A stretch of DNA of 63,156 bases from an uncultured Porphyromonadaceae bacterium (GTDB lineage Bacteria > Bacteroidota > Bacteroidia > Bacteroidales > Muribaculaceae). Position 1 is the stretch's first letter; every line of letters begins with the position of its first letter. Positions 41,233-50,118 of this stretch are shown in pieces. The position numbers and the translations under genes are program-made. The notes below the pieces were generated by a model. The model had not been told where the DNA came from and did not search any database. It saw nothing but the letters and a program-made list of their open reading frames with translations. Location: the NCBI GenBank assembly GCA_902489275.1, contig CABTZK010000010.1, forward strand, positions 1 to 63,156, in the 5' to 3' direction.

Positions 41233-42678
41233 TTACTTTTTCCTCTTGGTCTTGGCATAGCCCACCTTGGTGCGCACGCATCGGAAGCCAATGTAGGAGC
41301 GTTGCTCGTTTTGGTACTCCCACATGCGAATGTCGGACCGGATGTTGTGGGCAACGTCCTTCCACGAGCCGCCCCGCACGATTTTGCGCGACATCTTGTA
41401 AGGGTCGTCCTTGGCCACGTGGTAGCGGTATTCCGGGTTCAGGTCGCTTGTCATGCGGTCCACACTCTCGGTATAGGCCGTCGAGGTCCATTCGCTCACG
41501 TTGCCTGCCATGTCATAAAGCCCAAAGTCATTGGGCTGGAAAGTGCCCACTGGAGCGGCAATGATACAGCCGTCTTTCACGTAGTTGCCCTCCATGGGCT
41601 TGAAATTGGCGTAGAAGCAGCCCTCGTCCTCGGTGAGTGGCAAGTCGCCCTCCCAGGGGTACTTGTTCTTGCTCACGCCGGCGCGGGCGGCAAATTCCCA
41701 CTCGGCCTCGGTGGGCAGGCGGAAAGGCTCGATGTAGACGTTTTCCTTGCCAAGCGACTTGCGCAGGAAGTCGGTGCGCCAGTGGCAGAAAGCGTTGGCT
41801 TGCTCCCAGCTCACGCCCACCACGGGGTAGTTGTTGTAGTTGCCATTGGCGAAATACATGCGCACGTAGGGTTCGTTGTAGGAATTTTCAAAGTCGTTCA
41901 CCCAGCAGGTGGTGTCGGGAAACACATTCACGATGTAGGTGTTCACGAAGTCGTATTGGCTGGAGAGCGGGCGCGAGATGGTCTCGCGAGTGATTTTCCC
42001 GTCGTCGTCGATGTAGGCTGTGTCCTTGCTGATGATGGGATTCTCGGTGTCCACCTCGTGGTCGGTATTGTAGTCCCTGAGGGCGGGGTCAAGACGGTTC
42101 TTGCGCTTGACCGCCTCGGTCAGGTTGTAAATCTCGTAGCGGTAGTTCATCTGGGTGGGGTCCAGCTCCTTCACGCCCGTGATGGGGTTGGTGCGGTAAA
42201 CACTCTCGATCGCGCGCTGCTCGTCCTCACTGGGATTGCGCCAGGGAATGTTTTTGCTCCAGTCGAGGTGGGGAGTCACAGGCTCGCCATACTCGTCCTC
42301 GGTGATCTTGAACTCCTCGTAGCCGCCATAGGCTGGGTCGGCGAGACGCTCGCGGATAATCGAGTCACGCACCCAGTAAAGGAATTGCTTGTACTTCGAG
42401 TTGGTGATTTCGGTCTCGTCCATCCAGAAAGCGTCGACCGATACGCCGCGGGCTGTGGAGTCGATGCCCCACAGCGAGTCACGTTCCGATGGACCCTCTT
42501 TCATCGAGCCGCAGTCGACCAGCACCATGCCGTAAGGGGTAGGCTCGGAGAAGGTTCTTGCGCCCACACCAGTCACCTCGCCACCTGTGGTGTTGAGGCT
42601 TCGTCGTCCCGAGAAGCACGATGTCATGAGCGAGGTCATCACAACTGCTGACAGAAAATAAAATAATAACTTCTTCAT
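41233..42678 (-). CDS. porK: T9SS ring lipoprotein PorK/GldK
   Basis: Outer-membrane-anchored periplasmic lipoprotein of the PorKN ring. 481 residues with lipobox (SLMTSC, Cys21). The body is a formylglycine-generating-enzyme/sulfatase-modifying-factor-like domain, as in all GldK: GSMKEGPSERDSLWGID, FWMDETEITNSKYKQFLYWV, PVVGVSWEQANAFCHWRTDF, LPTEAEWEFAARAG and GNVSEWTSTAY, ending IGFRCVRTKVG. The catalytic cysteine pair of true FGE is not expected to be functional in this family. It starts 3 bases after porP. Confidence 0.95.
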   Translation of the reverse strand: MKKLLFYFLSAVVMTSLMTSCFSGRRSLNTTGGEVTGVGARTFSEPTPYGMVLVDCGSMKEGPSERDSLWGIDSTARGVSVDAFWMDETEITNSKYKQFLYWVRDSIIRERLADPAYGGYEEFKITEDEYGEPVTPHLDWSKNIPWRNPSEDEQRAIESVYRTNPITGVKELDPTQMNYRYEIYNLTEAVKRKNRLDPALRDYNTDHEVDTENPIISKDTAYIDDDGKITRETISRPLSSQYDFVNTYIVNVFPDTTCWVNDFENSYNEPYVRMYFANGNYNNYPVVGVSWEQANAFCHWRTDFLRKSLGKENVYIEPFRLPTEAEWEFAARAGVSKNKYPWEGDLPLTEDEGCFYANFKPMEGNYVKDGCIIAAPVGTFQPNDFGLYDMAGNVSEWTSTAYTESVDRMTSDLNPEYRYHVAKDDPYKMSRKIVRGGSWKDVAHNIRSDIRMWEYQNEQRSYIGFRCVRTKVGYAKTKRKK

Positions 42679-42681
42679 ATT

Positions 42682-43662
42682 CTACATTAAACGAATACTC
42701 TTATGTTTGTTTTTGTTTTTCTCGCCTAAGTTCAGTTTCAAGTTGTAGTTCAGGAACACCTCGTGGCTACCTGTTGTGCCCTTGCTGATTTCCGATATCG
42801 GATAGTCGTAGGAGTATCCGAGAAAGAAATTCTTGAAGTTCGCGCCAACCATGATGCTCACGGCATCCTTGTGCCGGTAGGCAAGGCCGCCTGAGAGGAA
42901 CTTGTTGTAGCGGACTCGAAAAGTGGCCTCACCCTGGAAAAACCGCGTGTTGGTCTTCGCCAAGATGGAGGGCTGTAATTCAAATAACGTGTTTTTAATG
43001 GGAATATTGCTGCCAGCCATCAAATAAAACACGCGGCCGTACTTGAACTCGTAGATGTCCTCTTCGTTGCCCTCGGCTTTGAGCGATAGGCTGGTTTCGG
43101 TGATGTGGCTGGCCGAAATGCCCGCCCAAAACCACTTGTGCTTGAAATAGAGGCCAGCGCCCAGGTCAAAACCGTTGCCGGTGATGCGGCTTTTGGGGAT
43201 GGCGTCGTCATTGCCCTCGTGGGCATTGTCGCCCTCGGGCATGATGATACTGTCGCCCCTGAACGACTGGTTGACAAGGCCCACTTGCACGCCGATGCCC
43301 AACTCGCCGCCGAACAGCTTCTTCTTGTAGGCAAGCTGCGCGCCTACGTTGAGGGTGGAGAACAGGCCCATGCTTTGTTGCTGAATGACCGCCCCCGTGG
43401 CCCAGCGCTTGCTCAGGAACTTGAATGGCATGTCGCCTGTGGCAATGAACGAGAGGGGTGCGTGGCGAATGCCCACCCACTGCGCGCGGCTTCCCACGGT
43501 CACGTGGATGCTGTCGGTCAGCCCAATGGCCGATGCGTTGTAGTAGCCAGGTGTGGCCCAGTACTGCGTGTATTGCGCGTCGACTTGCGCCTGAATGCCC
43601 ACAAAGGGGATCACAAGGCCAAGAAGAAGCAAGAAGTAGGGTCGAAAACCTGTTTTTGTCAT
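42682..43662 (-). CDS. porP: T9SS-associated outer-membrane protein PorP/SprF
   Basis: 326-residue beta-barrel of the PorP/SprF family, needed in T9SS for secretion and membrane assembly. Signal peptide (PYFLLLLGLVIPFVGIQAQ) is followed by the family start QYTQYWATPGYYNASAIGLT, AQWVGIRHAPLSFIA and GAVIQQQSMGLFSTLNVGA. The C-terminal repeat ends GYSYDYPISEISKGTTGSHE and EVFLNYNLKLNLG, characteristic of the family. First ring-linked gene after porT. Confidence 0.94.
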   Translation of the reverse strand: MTKTGFRPYFLLLLGLVIPFVGIQAQVDAQYTQYWATPGYYNASAIGLTDSIHVTVGSRAQWVGIRHAPLSFIATGDMPFKFLSKRWATGAVIQQQSMGLFSTLNVGAQLAYKKKLFGGELGIGVQVGLVNQSFRGDSIIMPEGDNAHEGNDDAIPKSRITGNGFDLGAGLYFKHKWFWAGISASHITETSLSLKAEGNEEDIYEFKYGRVFYLMAGSNIPIKNTLFELQPSILAKTNTRFFQGEATFRVRYNKFLSGGLAYRHKDAVSIMVGANFKNFFLGYSYDYPISEISKGTTGSHEVFLNYNLKLNLGEKNKNKHKSIRLM

Positions 43663-43678
43663 CAGTTAGCGCTTTTTG

Positions 43679-44422
43679 TTATTCAAAGTAGAACGTCACC
43701 ACAATCATGCTGTCTTTTATCTTGTCGACGCTTTGCGTGAAGCGCAGCATCTCGGGGTTGTCTTGCAAGTCGGGGCGGTCTTTTTTGAGCATGTTTTTGA
43801 GCCCGAAGCAGAATTTGATTTCAGGGCAGAATTTAAAGTAGGGCAAATAGAAGTCGCAGCCCATGCCCACGGTGAGCATCGTGTTGAAATTGTTGAGCTG
43901 CAGCTGCTCGGGGCGGTCCTTGCTCACGTCCATCACCCCCATCACGCCTCCCGTGAAGTAGGGCCGGAGGTTGTGGTAGCGTGTGGCCGAGCACTTGAGC
44001 TCGATAGGAAGCAGCACGTAGGTGGACTTGATGTTTTGTCGCTGCTGAAAGCGAGTCTTGTCGGGATTCTCGGGGTCGGCGTTGAAATTGGTATATTTCA
44101 CGACTTTGTTGCCAAAGTACAGGCCTGGCGAGCAACGCAGGTTAAAATGCTCGGCAAGCCTCAAGTCGGCCAGCACGTTGACGCAAAAGCCTGGCGAGTA
44201 GTTGGGTACGTCGGCATACCACGCCTCGCCGTCCTCGGTCACAAACCCATTGTTGGTGATGTTGATGTCCTGAAAGTTCGTGCCCACCGAGAAGCCGTAG
44301 TGGATGGGTTTCCGGTCGGCGTACTGGCGGTTCAGGATCTTGTCATTGTTCTGTGCCACAGCAGTGAAGCAGATCAACACCAGGAGCAACGAGGCTATAT
44401 GTCTCACTCTTTGGTTCATCAT
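43679..44422 (-). CDS. porT: T9SS outer-membrane protein PorT
   Basis: 247-residue small beta-barrel of the PorT family, needed for gingipain-type export in Porphyromonas. The start MMNQRVRHIASLLLVLICF at 44422 is a signal peptide; the open frame to 44461 is not protein-like. Family pattern: NRQYADRKPIHYGFSVGTN (like the 'KPIHFGFSLG' of PorT), DINITNNGF, CVNVLADLRLAEHFNLRCSP and SIKDSMIVVTFYFE end. It is first of a six-gene T9SS unit, 16 bases before porP. In P. gingivalis porT is separate from porPKLMN. Confidence 0.88.
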   Translation of the reverse strand: MMNQRVRHIASLLLVLICFTAVAQNNDKILNRQYADRKPIHYGFSVGTNFQDINITNNGFVTEDGEAWYADVPNYSPGFCVNVLADLRLAEHFNLRCSPGLYFGNKVVKYTNFNADPENPDKTRFQQRQNIKSTYVLLPIELKCSATRYHNLRPYFTGGVMGVMDVSKDRPEQLQLNNFNTMLTVGMGCDFYLPYFKFCPEIKFCFGLKNMLKKDRPDLQDNPEMLRFTQSVDKIKDSMIVVTFYFE

Positions 44423-44834
44423 CTTAATCTTATTAACGCAATTTTTAAGCCGATATTGCAAGCGCGCACGAAAAATTCATTAAGGTTTAACCCCGTTCCG
44501 GGTAACGCATTGGGGCATGAAACAGCCCCACATTTTGTGTGTTGAAGTTTTTGACACGTTGATAGAATCCAAAGCTAAGCAAAAATCGAACATTTCACCA
44601 TGTCGGTCACCATGCTTGTGTTGAGGTACTGGATGTCTTTGATTTCTGCTAATCTGAGTTCGGGATAAGGGTAGTCATTTCTTGACGGTCTCCATCGTGC
44701 ATGCAGGTAAGAAGATTTAACAGGCAAGTGCAAAATTACTGATTTGTTTTCCGTGGAGCGCTTTCGTGTGCCATGGCCACGGAGTGATTTCTCCCTCCGG
44801 TCGAATAAAATGGTGCGCTGCTGGCTTGAGCGTC
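44423..44834. other. Intergenic region upstream of the T9SS operon, with promoter and hairpins
   Basis: About 410 bases without a convincing gene. A minus-strand -7 element TAGCTTTG at 44570-44577 sits about 150 bases before porT and would give a leader near 140 bases. In the leader GGGGC (44512-44516) pairs with GCCCC (44525-44529), and an ACCC-GGGT hairpin occurs at about 44489-44503. No tRNA or small-RNA signature could be recognised. Confidence 0.6.
44570..44577 (-). promoter_or_regulatory. -7 element TAGCTTTG of the T9SS operon
   Basis: TAGCTTTG on the minus strand. The only good -7 box before porT, and so the likely promoter of porTPKLMN. No clear -33 element. Confidence 0.5.
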
Positions 44835-45878
44835 TCACCACCGGTCGAAAAACTTGCCTTTGCCGATGAGCCATGGAGCGTAGCGGTCGATGAGCCACGC
44901 AAAGGGATAGATGCTGGCCATCACCGCAAGGGAAACCGCAAACTTGATCCACGTGTTGCCATCCATCACGCCAGGGTAAATGAAATGGTTGAGCAGTGTC
45001 TTGCTGATGGCAATCAAGTAGTTTTGCATGCCGAGGTACACCGTTCCGCTCACGACCACAAACTCAATCACCTTGTTGCGCCCAAACTTGCTGGCCAGCC
45101 ACTTGGCTGTGCAAAAATATGCGGGTATCAGCATCAATCCTGCCGGTACGCGGATAAGGCTATAAAGCGCGTAGTCATGCTGCTGCAGGGGAGCCACCCA
45201 GGCCATGCCAGTCATGGAGACGGCTGCCAGCAAGAAGAAGCCGGCAGCGCGGGGCGCGCTCTTGAACGTGAGCTGGCTCAACATGGGCTTGAAACTGTTG
45301 CCCAGCGCATAGAAGGGAAGGAATTGAAGCGCATTGCCGATGTTCCAGAAACGCCACCACTGGAAAGAGGACCCCGACAAGGGGGACTCAAGCAGGGCGT
45401 AGGCGGCAAGGGCGATGGCGCAACAGATCGCAAACACCCAGCGGCGCGGGGCTATTTTCTCCACGCCGTAGTACAGCAGTTGAATGGAGAACAGGCAAGC
45501 GATGTACCAGAATGGCGCGACCACCGTCTTGGGGTCGCCGAGCAGGAATTCCCACAAGGGCTGCCATTGAGGAATGGCCGTTTCGCTCGCGCCGCCCATG
45601 TCGCGGCCCAGCAGCAGCCAGGCGGCATAAAAGATGGCGAAAAAGGTGACGTAAGGCACCAGGATTTGTTTGCTGCGGTGGCGAGCGTATTGCCCAAAGC
45701 TCTTCCACTTGTCGAAGCTGTAGAGAAACCCCGAGATGCAGAAGAAAACGGGCACTCGCAAGTTCAAAATCACCGCGTCGTCAAACAAGGGCAGCCGTGG
45801 CGGCGTGTGAAACACAATCACCAGGAAGATGCTAAAGAATCGCACGTAATCGAGCCACGCCTGTCTTTGCTTTGCCAT
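44835..45878 (-). CDS. Acyltransferase family 3 membrane protein
   Basis: 347 residues with about ten membrane segments. Starts QRQAWLDYVRFFSIFLVIVF followed by H, the conserved R/H start of acyltransferase-3 enzymes, then LRVPVFFCISGFLYSFDKW and PFWYIACLFSIQLLYYGVE. It is distinct in sequence from the acyltransferase at 36213-37292. Such enzymes acylate envelope carbohydrates. It is transcribed in the same direction as the T9SS operon but separated by 410 bases. Confidence 0.85.
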   Translation of the reverse strand: MAKQRQAWLDYVRFFSIFLVIVFHTPPRLPLFDDAVILNLRVPVFFCISGFLYSFDKWKSFGQYARHRSKQILVPYVTFFAIFYAAWLLLGRDMGGASETAIPQWQPLWEFLLGDPKTVVAPFWYIACLFSIQLLYYGVEKIAPRRWVFAICCAIALAAYALLESPLSGSSFQWWRFWNIGNALQFLPFYALGNSFKPMLSQLTFKSAPRAAGFFLLAAVSMTGMAWVAPLQQHDYALYSLIRVPAGLMLIPAYFCTAKWLASKFGRNKVIEFVVVSGTVYLGMQNYLIAISKTLLNHFIYPGVMDGNTWIKFAVSLAVMASIYPFAWLIDRYAPWLIGKGKFFDRW

Positions 45879-45998
45879 CGAGAGTGAAAATGATTGATGA
45901 GAGTTACCGGAATGAGGTCACCGCCTTGGGCGACGAAAGGCCTTTCAACGCTGTGTGAAAGAAGCGGATGAACGACATTGAGCCAGGCTCATAAATGA

Positions 45999-46060
45999 TG
46001 TGCCCCCGTGGTCAAGGAATGATTACGCAGATGGGTTGTCACGCCGCCATCGGGGGCACA
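45999..46060. repeat. Inverted repeat, possible terminator of the beta-helix gene
   Basis: TGTGCCCCCG (45999-46008) and CGGGGGCACA (46051-46060) are perfect inverted copies around a 42-base interval, and the next bases (TGG/CCA) extend the pairing with a bulge. Lies just past the stop of the minus-strand gene at 46098. Confidence 0.55.
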
Positions 46061-46097
46061 GAGTGCCTGAATGCCTGGGGTGATGGCCAGATGTCCG

Positions 46098-47501
46098 TTA
46101 ACGGATTACTTTTTCGGTCTTTGTCGTGCCGTCGCTGTAGCGCGTCACCACCACGTTGATGCCTGCCTGGGGCTCGCGGGTCTCAATGCCCATGAGGTTG
46201 AAGTAGCGAGTCTCTACCGCCTCGGCACAAGCGTTCACATCGCTCACGTGGCTGGGCTCTTCCTGGTAGGCTGGCATGAAGATGACCAAGCCCAGGGCAG
46301 GATTGTCGGCCTGGTGAGTCACAACCTGCTCGATGCTTGCGCTGTCTTGCACTTCCACATTCCACTTGTTGCCTTGGGCATAGACCGTGCCCTTGCCGTT
46401 GTTATACAAGTCATAGAGGATGCCGTTGTTGCCGTTGTTCACCATCACATTGCGTCCAGGATTATAGTCCTCGGCATTGGGATTCTCGACTTTGCCAGCG
46501 TTCACCGTGGGCGCGCCGATGATGGTGATGCCCCACAGGCTGTTCTCAATGTGGTTGCCCTCGATGTAGACCTTGCCCTTGTTGCTCGAGTCATAGAGGC
46601 TGATGCCCGACCCGCCATTGTTGGGATTGCTCTCGTAGTGGTTGTTGAGCATGGTGTTGTTTTTGATGCTCAGGTTCATGGGACCCACCATGGCGATGCC
46701 GTAGCGGTTATCCTCAATGGTGTTACCCTCGATGAGCACTTGCCCGCTGAAGGGAGCTCCCAGCATGTTGCCCACGGCGATACCGCCGGCCAGCGTGTTC
46801 TCGCCGATGCCCACCACAATGTTGTTTCTGATGGTGGTGTTGTAGTCGTCCATGCACGCGAGGTTTACTTGGGGGTAATTGCGCTTGCTCACACCGTTGC
46901 CGCGAAACTCGTTGCCCTCGACCAAGATGCCCACGGGCACGTTGGCGCCATTGCTGATAGCGGCCGTGTTGGCGCCGCTGAAGTAGCAGTTTCTCACGAT
47001 GTTGCCGTCGCTCGACGCGCTCATCGTCAAGCACGACCCCGAGCTGAGTTTACCATTGTAGTCGCGGAAAGTGCATCCCTCGCACAGCAGTGGAGTGGCT
47101 CCGCCATAGGCCACGCCGGCGTAGTCAAAAATCATGTTCTTGAGTACGCCGCCCGAGCGGTCGCCCCTGAAACGGAAGCCCTTTGGGTTGTCCCCGTCGC
47201 TGGCGCGGGTCACGTTGGCCGAGTCGGCAGGCTGGAAGTCGCCATACCCTTTGATTTCAACCTCAACCTTGTTGCCCAGCTTGATGACATCTCCATTCAT
47301 GACCCGCAGCGTGTCGCCATCGGCAATCGTGAAGTTCTGTGAAACCACGTAGCCCCCATCTTGCAAAGTCACGCCACTGGTCTCAATTTGAGCCAGGTCG
47401 GCAAAGGTGTAGACCTTGCCCGTCCCGCTCGACACAAATTCGGCCAGTGCGGTGCTTGCCGCCAGTGTGGCCCAGCTTAGAATAAGTAATTTTTTCATCA
47501 T
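46098..47501 (-). CDS. Secreted right-handed beta-helix protein with sorting-like C-terminus
   Basis: 467 residues with signal peptide (MMKKLLILSWATLAASTALA) at 47501; the open frame continues to 47531. The body is a right-handed parallel beta-helix of the pectate-lyase/NosD kind: repeated units such as VLIEGNTIEDNRYGIAMV, NLSIKNNTMLNNHYESN and KVYIEGNHIENSLWGITII. No pectate-lyase catalytic site can be pointed to. The tail ETRYFNLMGIETREPQAG, then INVVVTRYSDGTTKTEKV is a type-A-like sorting domain, so T9SS export is likely. Promoter at 47546-47576. Substrate unknown. Confidence 0.85.
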   Translation of the reverse strand: MMKKLLILSWATLAASTALAEFVSSGTGKVYTFADLAQIETSGVTLQDGGYVVSQNFTIADGDTLRVMNGDVIKLGNKVEVEIKGYGDFQPADSANVTRASDGDNPKGFRFRGDRSGGVLKNMIFDYAGVAYGGATPLLCEGCTFRDYNGKLSSGSCLTMSASSDGNIVRNCYFSGANTAAISNGANVPVGILVEGNEFRGNGVSKRNYPQVNLACMDDYNTTIRNNIVVGIGENTLAGGIAVGNMLGAPFSGQVLIEGNTIEDNRYGIAMVGPMNLSIKNNTMLNNHYESNPNNGGSGISLYDSSNKGKVYIEGNHIENSLWGITIIGAPTVNAGKVENPNAEDYNPGRNVMVNNGNNGILYDLYNNGKGTVYAQGNKWNVEVQDSASIEQVVTHQADNPALGLVIFMPAYQEEPSHVSDVNACAEAVETRYFNLMGIETREPQAGINVVVTRYSDGTTKTEKVIR

Positions 47502-47545
47502 ATCGCAGAAATTGATTAAAAATGATAACAATTAAAAATGATATG

Positions 47546-47576
47546 CAAATGTAGCTAAATGTTTGTTGTTTCCAAA
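47546..47576 (-). promoter_or_regulatory. Promoter of the beta-helix gene
   Basis: On the minus strand TTTG (47576-47573), 19 bases, TACATTTG (47553-47546): full consensus match, 45 bases before the start. Confidence 0.75.
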
Positions 47577-47646
47577 GACGAAAGCAGCGCAGCCAGGAGA
47601 AAAATGGAATTATTGACACTTTTTTTATTTATTTCTCACTCTCCAA

Positions 47647-47676
47647 TTGCGGTAAAGATTTTTTGTTGTAATTTTG
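47647..47676 (+). promoter_or_regulatory. Promoter of the Na/Pi cotransporter gene
   Basis: TTG (47647-47649), 19 bases, TAATTTTG (47669-47676), about 30 bases before the start at 47707. Divergent from the beta-helix promoter. Confidence 0.7.
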
Positions 47677-47706
47677 CGTAGTTAAACCCAAAACCGTTTT
47701 GAAGAA

Positions 47707-49527
47707 ATGGACTACTCCTTTTTTGATTTTCTTGCGCTGCTGGGAGCAGTGGGCTTATTCCTTTATGGAATGAAAGTGATGAGCGAAGGGCTTCAGAAGG
47801 TAGCGGGCAACCGCTTGCGCTCCATTCTGGCAGTGATGACCCGAAACCGGTTGATGGGAGTGGCCACAGGTGTCATCATCACGGCACTCATCCAGAGCTC
47901 ATCGGCCTCGACCGTGATGGTGGTGAGCTTTGTGAACGCCGGGCTGATGACGCTGGATCAGTCGATGGCGGTGATATTCGGCGCTAACGTAGGTACCACG
48001 TTCACGGCGTGGATGGTGTCGATTTTTGGCTTCAAGATCAACTTGAGCGTGGTTCTGCTGCCCTTGCTGGCTTTTGCCGTCCCGCTGCTTTTCTTGAAAA
48101 AGAATAGTTATAAGAATGTTGGCGAGTTCCTCATCGGCTTTGTGTTGCTCTTTTACGGCCTTGATTTCATTCAGCAAAATGTCCCGGTGCTTGATGCCAA
48201 TTCCTTTGCCGTGTTGCAGGAATACACTAACTTGGGATTCTGGTCGGTGATGATCTTTCTCATGGTGGGCTTGGTAGTCACGTTGGTTATCCAGTCGAGT
48301 GCAGCCACTTTTGCCATCGTCCTTGTCATGGGCACCAAGGGCTGGGTTCCGTTCGACATGGCGTGCGCCATGGTGTTAGGCAGCAATATCGGGACGACCA
48401 TCACGCCGTTGCTCGCGTCGTTAGGCGGCAATATTGCAGCCAAGAAAGCCGCCCTGGGGCATCTGCTCTTCAACGTGCTGGGCACGGCGTGGGCTTTGGT
48501 CGCTTGGTATGCTTTCATTCCGCTCATCGTGGGGATTACAAGAGACTGGCTCGCAATGGGCGACCCGACGGAACTGTACGCGAGGGTGAGCCAGGGTGAG
48601 AAAATGACGGCCGAAGTCGTGGCCGGCTTGGCTTTCTCTATGTCGTTTGGCATGTCGATGTTCCACACGGTGTTCAACTTGATTAACCTCTCGGTGATGA
48701 TTTGGCTCACCAAAGTCTACGTGAACGTTGTTAATCACTTGCTTCAGGGGCGTGGCAGCAAGGACGAAGACGAGTTCCAGCTCAAGTACATTCAAGGCGG
48801 TCTTTTGAGCGCCAGTGAATTGAATATCATGCAAGCCCAGCGTGAGATTGTGGTCTTTACCGAGCGCGTCGAGCGCATGTTGGGCATGGTGAAAACGCTG
48901 GTGCACACCAAAACCGGCACCAGCGAATTCAGCCAGCTATACTCCCGCATCCAAAAGTATGAGGACATCTCTGATCGCATGGAAATGGAAATTGGCAATT
49001 ACCTCAACAAGGTGGTTGACGGGCGGCTGAGTTACGATGCCAAACTGCGCGTGTCGACCATGCTGAGCATCGTTAGCGAGATTGAGAGCATCGCCGACAG
49101 CTGCAACAACATCGCGCGCTCGCTGGTGAGAAAGGTCGAGGCCGCCACGCATTTTGTGCCTTACAACTACGATAATATCGACACCATGCTCAAGTACATC
49201 AGCGAGGCCATGAGCAACATGATAGCCGTGCTGTTTGACCTCGACAACGCGTCGTCAGAGGACTTGACTCGTAACTATAACATAGAGCGTGATATTAACA
49301 ACTTCCGCAATATGCTCCGCACCGAGAATATTGAGAACATCAACGCTAAAAAATATCCCTATCAGGCTGGCATTTTCTACATGGACATCATTTGTGAATG
49401 CGAGAAATTAGGCGATTTTATCGTCAACGTGATTGATGAGGTTGAAAATCAAATTCACCGCCGAAAGAGCCACGAGACAGGAACGATACACAACGGCGAA
49501 ATCGTGGTAACTGGCATTCGCGGCTAA
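47707..49527 (+). CDS. Na+/phosphate cotransporter family protein (NptA-like) with PhoU-like domain
   Basis: 606 residues. N-terminal half has about ten membrane segments with the two inverted Na_Pi_cotrans repeats, marked by IITALIQSSSASTVMVVSFV and LVVTLVIQSSAATFAIVLVM (the QSSSA and QSSAA substrate/sodium motifs). From about residue 370 a cytoplasmic helical PhoU-like domain follows (FTERVERMLGMVKTLVHTKT, SEIESIADSCNNIARSLVRK), which may gate the transporter in response to phosphate. Likely imports phosphate with sodium. Confidence 0.92.
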   Translation: MDYSFFDFLALLGAVGLFLYGMKVMSEGLQKVAGNRLRSILAVMTRNRLMGVATGVIITALIQSSSASTVMVVSFVNAGLMTLDQSMAVIFGANVGTTFTAWMVSIFGFKINLSVVLLPLLAFAVPLLFLKKNSYKNVGEFLIGFVLLFYGLDFIQQNVPVLDANSFAVLQEYTNLGFWSVMIFLMVGLVVTLVIQSSAATFAIVLVMGTKGWVPFDMACAMVLGSNIGTTITPLLASLGGNIAAKKAALGHLLFNVLGTAWALVAWYAFIPLIVGITRDWLAMGDPTELYARVSQGEKMTAEVVAGLAFSMSFGMSMFHTVFNLINLSVMIWLTKVYVNVVNHLLQGRGSKDEDEFQLKYIQGGLLSASELNIMQAQREIVVFTERVERMLGMVKTLVHTKTGTSEFSQLYSRIQKYEDISDRMEMEIGNYLNKVVDGRLSYDAKLRVSTMLSIVSEIESIADSCNNIARSLVRKVEAATHFVPYNYDNIDTMLKYISEAMSNMIAVLFDLDNASSEDLTRNYNIERDINNFRNMLRTENIENINAKKYPYQAGIFYMDIICECEKLGDFIVNVIDEVENQIHRRKSHETGTIHNGEIVVTGIRG

Positions 49528-49703
49528 GCGCGGCAGTACACGAGCTCGGTGAAAAGAGTGCAACCCTTGAGAGCGGAGTGCAGCAGAAATCGAAGGTGAA
49601 AGATTCTTAATTCTCTTGCTTTTGACAGGTTTAGGACTTGGTTTTGCAATAAAATGGAGAAGGCAAATAGCCCAGCCCTATCCAATAACAATATCTAAAT
49701 TCA

Positions 49704-49949
49704 TTGGTGATAAAAGATTTAATTAAAGGGTTGATTGAGTATTTCGACGCCACGCCTGAGGATGTGTTGGTCCAAGACCTTGCCGAGTGGGAGAGGCTCA
49801 GCACATTTGATCCCGATGCTCGGTTGCTCATCCAAGCGAATTCTGCTGAAATGGAATCTTGCCGTCACGCTTTCGACAATTTGATTGAAGAAGGTAAAGG
49901 TGGCCTTCAAGAGATTTCCTGTGAACCAACTTGTTTCTTAGCAGCATAA
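49704..49949 (+). CDS. Possible small hypothetical protein (81 residues), weak
   Basis: An open frame after an in-frame stop at 49686, beginning at TTG 49704 or GTG 49707; no upstream ATG. Codon use resembles neighbouring genes and the sequence (GLIEYFDATPEDVLVQDLAE, AEMESCRHAFDNLIEEGKG) is compatible with a helical soluble protein, but nothing is recognised. The rest of the 590-base gap between 49528 and 50118 shows only the lysS promoter and no other feature. It may be a gene remnant. Confidence 0.3.
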   Translation: MVIKDLIKGLIEYFDATPEDVLVQDLAEWERLSTFDPDARLLIQANSAEMESCRHAFDNLIEEGKGGLQEISCEPTCFLAA

Positions 49950-50052
49950 AAGTGACGGAATTAGCGAAAGTTTCATTTTGCAAAAAACAATATGTATTGA
50001 CCAATCAACTCTTTACACGAGTCCCGGGAAGAGAAATGGGCAAATTTTGAAA

Positions 50053-50084
50053 TTTGGAAACTTGGCAGTTTTTCGTTAACTTTG
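50053..50084 (+). promoter_or_regulatory. Promoter of lysS
   Basis: TTTG (50053-50056), 20 bases, TAACTTTG (50077-50084): full consensus match, 34 bases before the start. Confidence 0.75.
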
Positions 50085-50118
50085 CAATTCAAAAACAAAA
50101 GTGCACTAAACATTTATC

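Noticed and set aside
41188..42651. A 487-codon plus-strand frame over porK
   Set aside because: Antisense shadow of a well-recognised GldK/PorK gene.
44423..44834. tRNA or small RNA in the gap before the T9SS operon
   Set aside because: No cloverleaf with a conserved T-loop (GGTTCGA-type) could be found in this or any other gap.
46071..47342. A 423-codon plus-strand frame over the beta-helix gene
   Set aside because: Antisense shadow; Val/His-rich composition without motifs.
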